Assembly: GCA_018067325.1 (NCBI GenBank)
Contig: JAGPUU010000136.1
Location: 1-18,746, forward strand
Source of the DNA: Amphritea sp.
Lineage (GTDB): Bacteria; Pseudomonadota; Gammaproteobacteria; Pseudomonadales; Balneatricaceae
Direction of reading: 5' to 3'
Length of the DNA: 18,746 nt
How positions within the stretch are numbered: the first letter of the stretch is position 1; every line of letters begins with the position of its first letter. Under the pieces are notes generated by a model, which saw only the letters and a program-made list of their open reading frames with translations, was not told the DNA's origin and did not search any database. Shown here in pieces: positions 15,418 through 18,746 of this stretch. Position numbers and translations under genes: made by a program.

Positions 15418-16308
15418 ATGGCACTCAAGAAACCGACAGAGAAAGAGTCTGACATCAGCGTAACTGAGGAAAGCTGTTATAAGCAGTCCGCCGTTACTCG
15501 CTGGCAAAAGGGTCAGTCGCTGGATGCATTAGACAGTATCGCCGAAGAGATTCCGGTTGCGATGATTTACAACGGCATCTCTCACGTAGTCATGATGGCC
15601 AGCCCCTGCGACCTGGAAGAGTTCGCAATGGGCTTTAGCCTGAGCGAAGGGATCATCAGAAAACCAGAAGAGATCTACGCCATCGATCTGATGATGGCTG
15701 ATCCGGAAAATCTGGTATCGGGCATCGAGATACAGATGTCGATCACTACCCAGCGGTCCATGCAGCTTAAAAAGCGCCGCCGTAATCTCACCGGCCGAAC
15801 CGGCTGTGGGCTCTGCGGCGCCGAATCTCTGCAACAGGCTATCCGCCCGGTTAAACCGGTACCCGCCCTGCCCCTGGCAACACCGGCAGCGGTTGAAAAT
15901 GCGGTCAGCCAGCTAACGGGCAAGCAACCCCTACAGAACATTACTGGAGCCTGTCACGGCGCCGCCTGGTGCGACAATGAAGGTAATATTCTCCTGTTAA
16001 GAGAAGATGTTGGCCGCCATAACGCATTAGATAAGTTGCTAGGTGCACTACAGCACAAAAACATCAACTTAAGTGAAGGCTTCGCCCTGATATCCAGTCG
16101 CGCCAGTTACGAGATGATTCACAAGGCATCTAGCTGCGGCATCAGCACACTGGTCGCAGTTTCTGCGCCTACAGGGCTGGCACTGGATCTGGCAAAGCAG
16201 GCGGGATTAAACCTGATAGGCTTCGCTCGTCCCGGCAGACACGTCATCTACAACCGGTCTATAAAGGCCGATTCAATTAAAATTTCAGGCGATTCAAAGG
16301 AAATATAA
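15418..16308 (+). CDS. fdsC: Formate dehydrogenase sulphurtransferase / maturation protein FdsC (FdhD family)
   Basis: A 296-residue FdhD-family chaperone. It binds bis-MGD and passes sulphur to the molybdenum cofactor before insertion into FdsA. The two loop cysteines of the family are C130 and C133 in TGCGLCGAESL, and the later signature REDVGRHNALDKLLG is present. The frame reaches back to a TTG at 15403 inside fdsA. The ATG at 15418, one base after the fdsA stop and with AGGT about seven bases upstream, is the better start. Placement inside the operon between fdsA and fdsD matches the known fdsGBACD order, which is why I use fdsC rather than fdhD. Confidence 0.95.
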   Translation: MALKKPTEKESDISVTEESCYKQSAVTRWQKGQSLDALDSIAEEIPVAMIYNGISHVVMMASPCDLEEFAMGFSLSEGIIRKPEEIYAIDLMMADPENLVSGIEIQMSITTQRSMQLKKRRRNLTGRTGCGLCGAESLQQAIRPVKPVPALPLATPAAVENAVSQLTGKQPLQNITGACHGAAWCDNEGNILLLREDVGRHNALDKLLGALQHKNINLSEGFALISSRASYEMIHKASSCGISTLVAVSAPTGLALDLAKQAGLNLIGFARPGRHVIYNRSIKADSIKISGDSKEI

Positions 16309-16310
16309 GC

Positions 16311-16526
16311 ATGGGAAATCATCAACTCACCAGCCTGATTAAAATGGCCAACCAGATTGCCGCGAACAACACCCACATCGGCGACGAAACCGCAGAAGCG
16401 GAGATGGTGGCGAATCACCTGACAAAGTTTTGGGCGCGTTCTATGAAAGCTCAGATTAAGGAGTATCTGGAAAGTGATGGGAGTGAATTGCTGCCGATAG
16501 CTAAGAAGGCGGTCGCTTCGCTTTAA
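16311..16526 (+). CDS. fdsD: NAD-dependent formate dehydrogenase delta subunit
   Basis: A 71-residue soluble protein, last in the operon, two bases after the fdsC stop. It matches FdsD: the LIKMANQIAANN start, an acidic central helix, and HLTKFWARSMKAQI in the middle. It has no cofactor motif. In Rhodobacter, FdsD is found with the assembled complex and is needed for maturation or stability. AAAGGAA eight bases before the ATG is a good ribosome site. Confidence 0.94.
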   Translation: MGNHQLTSLIKMANQIAANNTHIGDETAEAEMVANHLTKFWARSMKAQIKEYLESDGSELLPIAKKAVASL

Positions 16527-16553
16527 GCCGTAGCTCGTAGCTCGACACATAAT

Positions 16554-16577
16554 AAGGAGCCTGATGGCTCCTTTTTT
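16554..16577 (+). terminator. Intrinsic terminator of the fds operon
   Basis: AAGGAGCC, loop TGAT, GGCTCC, followed by TTTTTT (16572-16577). It starts 27 bases after the fdsD stop. A decayed second copy lies near 16754-16776. Confidence 0.93.
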
Positions 16578-16645
16578 ATACCAGTTTGACCAGCGCTCAT
16601 CGATAGATGCAGGGGCAGCATCTTGCCGCGATGTTTTTCGCTGCT
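16554..16645 (+). repeat. Direct repeat, copy 1: fds terminator plus REP-like palindrome
   Basis: This segment (terminator, then CCAGTTTGACC..., then a palindrome) recurs at about 16754-16845. Across the 66 bases starting at 16580-16581 I count seven differences between the copies. The palindrome here is GGGGCAGC-ATCTT-GCCGC (16612-16629), with one mismatch in the stem. Confidence 0.8.
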
Positions 16646-16697
16646 GAAAGCAGCTCCTACAAATCACCAAACTAATTCATCGGCACGAGGGCGTGCC
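16608..16697. repeat. REP/BIME-like cluster of short palindromes
   Basis: Three hairpins in 90 bases. The first is GCAGC-ATCTT-GCCGC (16615-16629). The second is GCTGC-TGAAA-GCAGC (16640-16654), followed by TCCTAC, i.e. on the minus strand GTAGGAGCTGC.... The third is GGCACG-AGGG-CGTGCC (16682-16697). The first two face each other across a T-rich linker, each with a GTAGGAGC-like or GCAGGGGC-like outer end. This is the architecture of paired REP elements in Pseudomonas and related genomes. No REP-associated transposase is in the window. Occurrence elsewhere in the genome cannot be tested here. Confidence 0.6.
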
Positions 16698-16753
16698 TCA
16701 CTACTCACTCACTTAACCAACCTACGTTAAACCAGTGCTGCATAAATTTGAAA

Positions 16754-16845
16754 GAAGCCACCAGGCTCCTTTTTAACTACCAGTTTGACCAACGTTCATC
16801 GGTAAATGTAGGGGCGGCATCTTGCCGCGATGTTTTTCGCTGTTG
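16754..16845 (+). repeat. Direct repeat, copy 2: decayed terminator plus REP-like palindrome
   Basis: Second copy of 16554-16645. The terminator stem has decayed (AGCC-ACCA-GGCT, then CCTTTTT), while the palindrome is perfect here: GCGGC-ATCTT-GCCGC (16814-16828). The inverted partner palindrome seen after copy 1 is missing; sequence identity ends near 16845. Confidence 0.8.
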
Positions 16846-16866
16846 GTACCGAGTGACTGATTAATT

Positions 16867-16881
16867 TTGCCAGTTTGGCAA
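16867..16881. promoter_or_regulatory. Short palindrome upstream of the monooxygenase-fold gene
   Basis: TTGCCA, spacer GTT, TGGCAA: a perfect 6-base dyad about 110 bases before the start at 16993. It could be an operator. The rest of 16846-16992 shows no gene. Confidence 0.3.
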
Positions 16882-16992
16882 CTATCGGGGCAAAATACAT
16901 GGGCCTCACCTACTCCGATTTATGTCGAAGCACAGGCAAACTGTTTCGGATAAAATGTAATAAAGACTGATACTAGAGCAGAGGTGGTATAG

Positions 16993-17337
16993 ATGATCGC
17001 GGTAATATTTGAGCTTTATCCACGTACAGAACAAACAGAAAGCTACTTTGATATTGCTTCAGAGCTGAAACCACATCTACAACAGATCGATGGCTTTATT
17101 TCCGTTGAGCGATTTGAGAGCGTCGTTCAGAAAGGCAAATTTCTATCTCTCTCTTTTTGGCGTGATGAGGAAGCAGTAAAGCAGTGGCGCAATTTGATGC
17201 TACATCGGGAAGCTCAGCAAGCGGGTCGCCAGCGGGTCTTTACTGATTATCGACTTCGAGTAGCACAGGTGATTCGTGATTACGGCATGGATGAACGGGA
17301 ACAGGCACCCGCTGACAGCAACAAAGCTAATCTATAA
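16993..17337 (+). CDS. Antibiotic biosynthesis monooxygenase (ABM) fold protein
   Basis: A 114-residue dimeric alpha+beta barrel (ABM family) protein. The N-terminal strand MIAVIFELYP, the GFISVERFESV strand (about 34-44), the LSLSFWRDEEAVKQWR strand-helix unit (51-66) and HREAQQAGR are characteristic of this group. The C-terminal 15-20 residues are polar and probably disordered. GAGGTGG about six bases before the ATG at 16993 is a strong ribosome site. Family members include cofactor-free quinone-forming monooxygenases, haem-degrading enzymes and many uncharacterised proteins. The substrate here is unknown, and there is no operon partner: the flanking gaps are long on both sides. Confidence 0.83.
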   Translation: MIAVIFELYPRTEQTESYFDIASELKPHLQQIDGFISVERFESVVQKGKFLSLSFWRDEEAVKQWRNLMLHREAQQAGRQRVFTDYRLRVAQVIRDYGMDEREQAPADSNKANL

Positions 17338-17768
17338 CTGAAGATGATGATGTATGCGCTACCCTGATAGACACTCAGAGTGTGCCCACAGCCTCATTTC
17401 ATCTCCCCTGTTGGCAGACCACAGAACACTCTGAGAACTGCTACAGGTTAGCTACCGACACAAAGCAGACTATTGCCTGACTTTTTAGATTTTAAGCAAG
17501 GTGCATGCTCTTATATATGGGGAATTTTGAATCACTGAAGGGTTATAGATAGCGCTATTGGTTGGGAGTGCTATGAGTAAACCTCTAAGATCATCAAAAC
17601 TGTTTTAGTTATAATAAAAGTTAGTTTCTATTCTAGAAGTTAAGATGATATTTAGATTAATGCTGCACAAGAGATCTTTGCTTAGCTTTGTTATGTCACT
17701 GTTTATGTCAGAAATGAAATACCGTCTGGCGCACATACCTCCTCTCTCGTTATTGCTATAAGAAAACT
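17338..17768. other. 431-base gap without a recognisable gene
   Basis: No ORF with a credible start and protein-like composition was found on either strand. The gap holds a spaced inverted repeat, CTCAGAGTGT (17374-17383) with ACACTCTGAG (17426-17435), the first arm overlapping a small ACACT-CAG-AGTGT hairpin (17371-17383). This may act as the 3' structure of the upstream gene, though there is no T run directly after it. The right half is AT-rich and should contain the promoter of the permease gene. I could not define its elements. Confidence 0.4.
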
Positions 17769-18647
17769 ATGCTCACAGAATTAAATCGCATTACCCCCCT
17801 AGGGCTGCGCTACATGCTGCTCTCTGCTTTCGGGTTTTCGCTTATGGCGGCCTGCGTCAAAGCGGTTAGTCAATATGACATTCCCGTTCTTGAGATAGTG
17901 GCTGCTCGGGCAATTGTATCGTTAGTGATCAGCTATCTAGATGTAAAACGGAAAAGGATATCTCTTTGGGGCGAGCATAAAACCTTACTGATCGCCCGTG
18001 GTGCTGCCGGATTTGTGGCTTTGCTGTGCGGCTATTTTGCAATGACGACCTTACCGTTGGCTGAAGCAACAATGTTGAAGCATCTATCCCCAATTTTTAC
18101 TGCATTGATGGCATTACTGTTTCTAAAAGAACAGATCCAGCGTTCTACGATGCTGTGTATTGTTCTCAGTATTATTGGGCTAGTGATTATGGTGAAACCC
18201 GATTTGATCTTTAGCTCTACGGTTGATGAATTGCCTCTGATTAGTGTGATTGTTGCCCTGTTTGGATCTCTTGTCGCTGCGGTTGCGTATGTAATTGTAC
18301 GTCGTCTAAGTCAGGTCGAAGACAGTTCGGTGATTATTTTCTATTTTCCACTGATAGCCTTACCCATATCAGTGGTGTTACTGGGTGATGATTTTGTCAT
18401 GCCAGGGTTCGAAGCGCTGATATTACTCCTGCTAGTGGGCATTTTTACCCAAATAGGACAGGTAGGGTTAACAAAAGCGCTGCAGTATGAAGTGGCAGGT
18501 AAGGCCACTGCGTATTCCTATGTTCAGGTTCTCTTTGCGCTGATTTTAGGTTGGGCCTTGTTCAGCGAGGTTCCAACCTTTTGGACTTTCGCCGGTGGTG
18601 GTTTTATTATTTCAGGAGCATTGATCAACGTGCTCTGGAAACGCTGA
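17769..18647 (+). CDS. EamA/DMT-family inner-membrane permease
   Basis: A 292-residue drug/metabolite transporter superfamily protein with ten predicted helices in two five-helix EamA repeats (about 13-140 and 155-290). The first repeat has FGFSLMAACVKAVS at its first helix and LPLAEATMLKHLSPIFTALMALLFLKEQ at the helix 3-4 junction. The second has the matching GQVGLTKALQYEVAGKATAYSYVQVLFALILGWALFSE. It is probably an exporter or exchanger of small metabolites; specificity in this family cannot be read from sequence. The ATG at 17769 has only a weak AAGAAA upstream but gives the expected N-terminal topology. It stands alone, with a 431-base gap upstream and about 100 bases to the window edge. 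Confidence 0.92.
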   Translation: MLTELNRITPLGLRYMLLSAFGFSLMAACVKAVSQYDIPVLEIVAARAIVSLVISYLDVKRKRISLWGEHKTLLIARGAAGFVALLCGYFAMTTLPLAEATMLKHLSPIFTALMALLFLKEQIQRSTMLCIVLSIIGLVIMVKPDLIFSSTVDELPLISVIVALFGSLVAAVAYVIVRRLSQVEDSSVIIFYFPLIALPISVVLLGDDFVMPGFEALILLLLVGIFTQIGQVGLTKALQYEVAGKATAYSYVQVLFALILGWALFSEVPTFWTFAGGGFIISGALINVLWKR

Positions 18648-18746
18648 ATCAGACTATTCTGGCAGAGGGCTCACCGTAGTGATTTTTTTAACTCTTTCAG
18701 GAAAACATAACCGCCGTTACGCCGCGCGCCACAAACAGCACAAAGC

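Noticed and set aside
18671..18745. Possible C-terminus of a minus-strand gene at the right edge (24 open codons containing CAVCG, ending at a TGA)
   Set aside because: Another minus-strand frame over the same bases is also open to the edge and ends at 18697; neither is recognisable, so no call is possible from about 75 bases.
1..18746. CRISPR arrays, tRNA/rRNA genes, insertion sequences, prophage or toxin-antitoxin genes
   Set aside because: None was seen. The only repeats are the REP-like palindromes and the single duplication near 16.6-16.8 kb.

Overview
The window looks like a chromosomal segment of a marine gammaproteobacterium of the Oceanospirillales type (Neptunomonas, Amphritea, Marinobacterium and relatives). 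That placement is inferred from moderate GC content, a TRAP transporter with an attached universal stress protein, an Anr/FNR-type box and REP-like palindromes; no rRNA or marker gene fixes it.

Left part (about 1-9100, almost all on the minus strand). Read in the direction of transcription there is a GcvA-type LysR regulator; a roughly 460-base leader with a perfect Anr/FNR box, a possible 50-residue small ORF and alternative hairpins; a tripartite TRAP transporter (dctP, terminator, dctQ, dctM) with a TeaD-like universal stress protein; then an alpha-only Rieske oxygenase, its FMN/NAD/[2Fe-2S] reductase and an extended short-chain dehydrogenase/epimerase. A glyoxalase I gene (gloA) on the plus strand sits between the transporter and oxygenase blocks. 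The set reads as an uptake and catabolism module for an anionic, probably carboxylated, small molecule. The oxygenase has Glu where ring dioxygenases have the bridging Asp, a trait of the GbcA/CntA type enzymes that attack quaternary N-methyl compounds, so demethylation with release of formaldehyde is a reasonable but unproven guess.

Middle part (about 9221-16577). A ModE-like winged-helix regulator with a molybdate-binding-protein-like C-terminal domain is divergent from a complete fdsGBACD operon, encoding a soluble NAD-dependent molybdenum formate dehydrogenase with a cysteine (not selenocysteine) active site. Genes overlap or abut, and the operon ends at a clear intrinsic terminator. If the left module yields formaldehyde, formate would be its oxidation product and this enzyme would turn it into CO2 and NADH. 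The genes that take formaldehyde to formate are not in the window.

Right part (16578-18746). The fds terminator and a REP-like palindrome cluster have been duplicated about 200 bases apart. A small antibiotic-biosynthesis-monooxygenase-fold protein and a ten-helix EamA/DMT permease follow, each preceded by a stretch of several hundred bases without recognisable genes. No tRNA, rRNA, CRISPR array, prophage or insertion sequence was seen.
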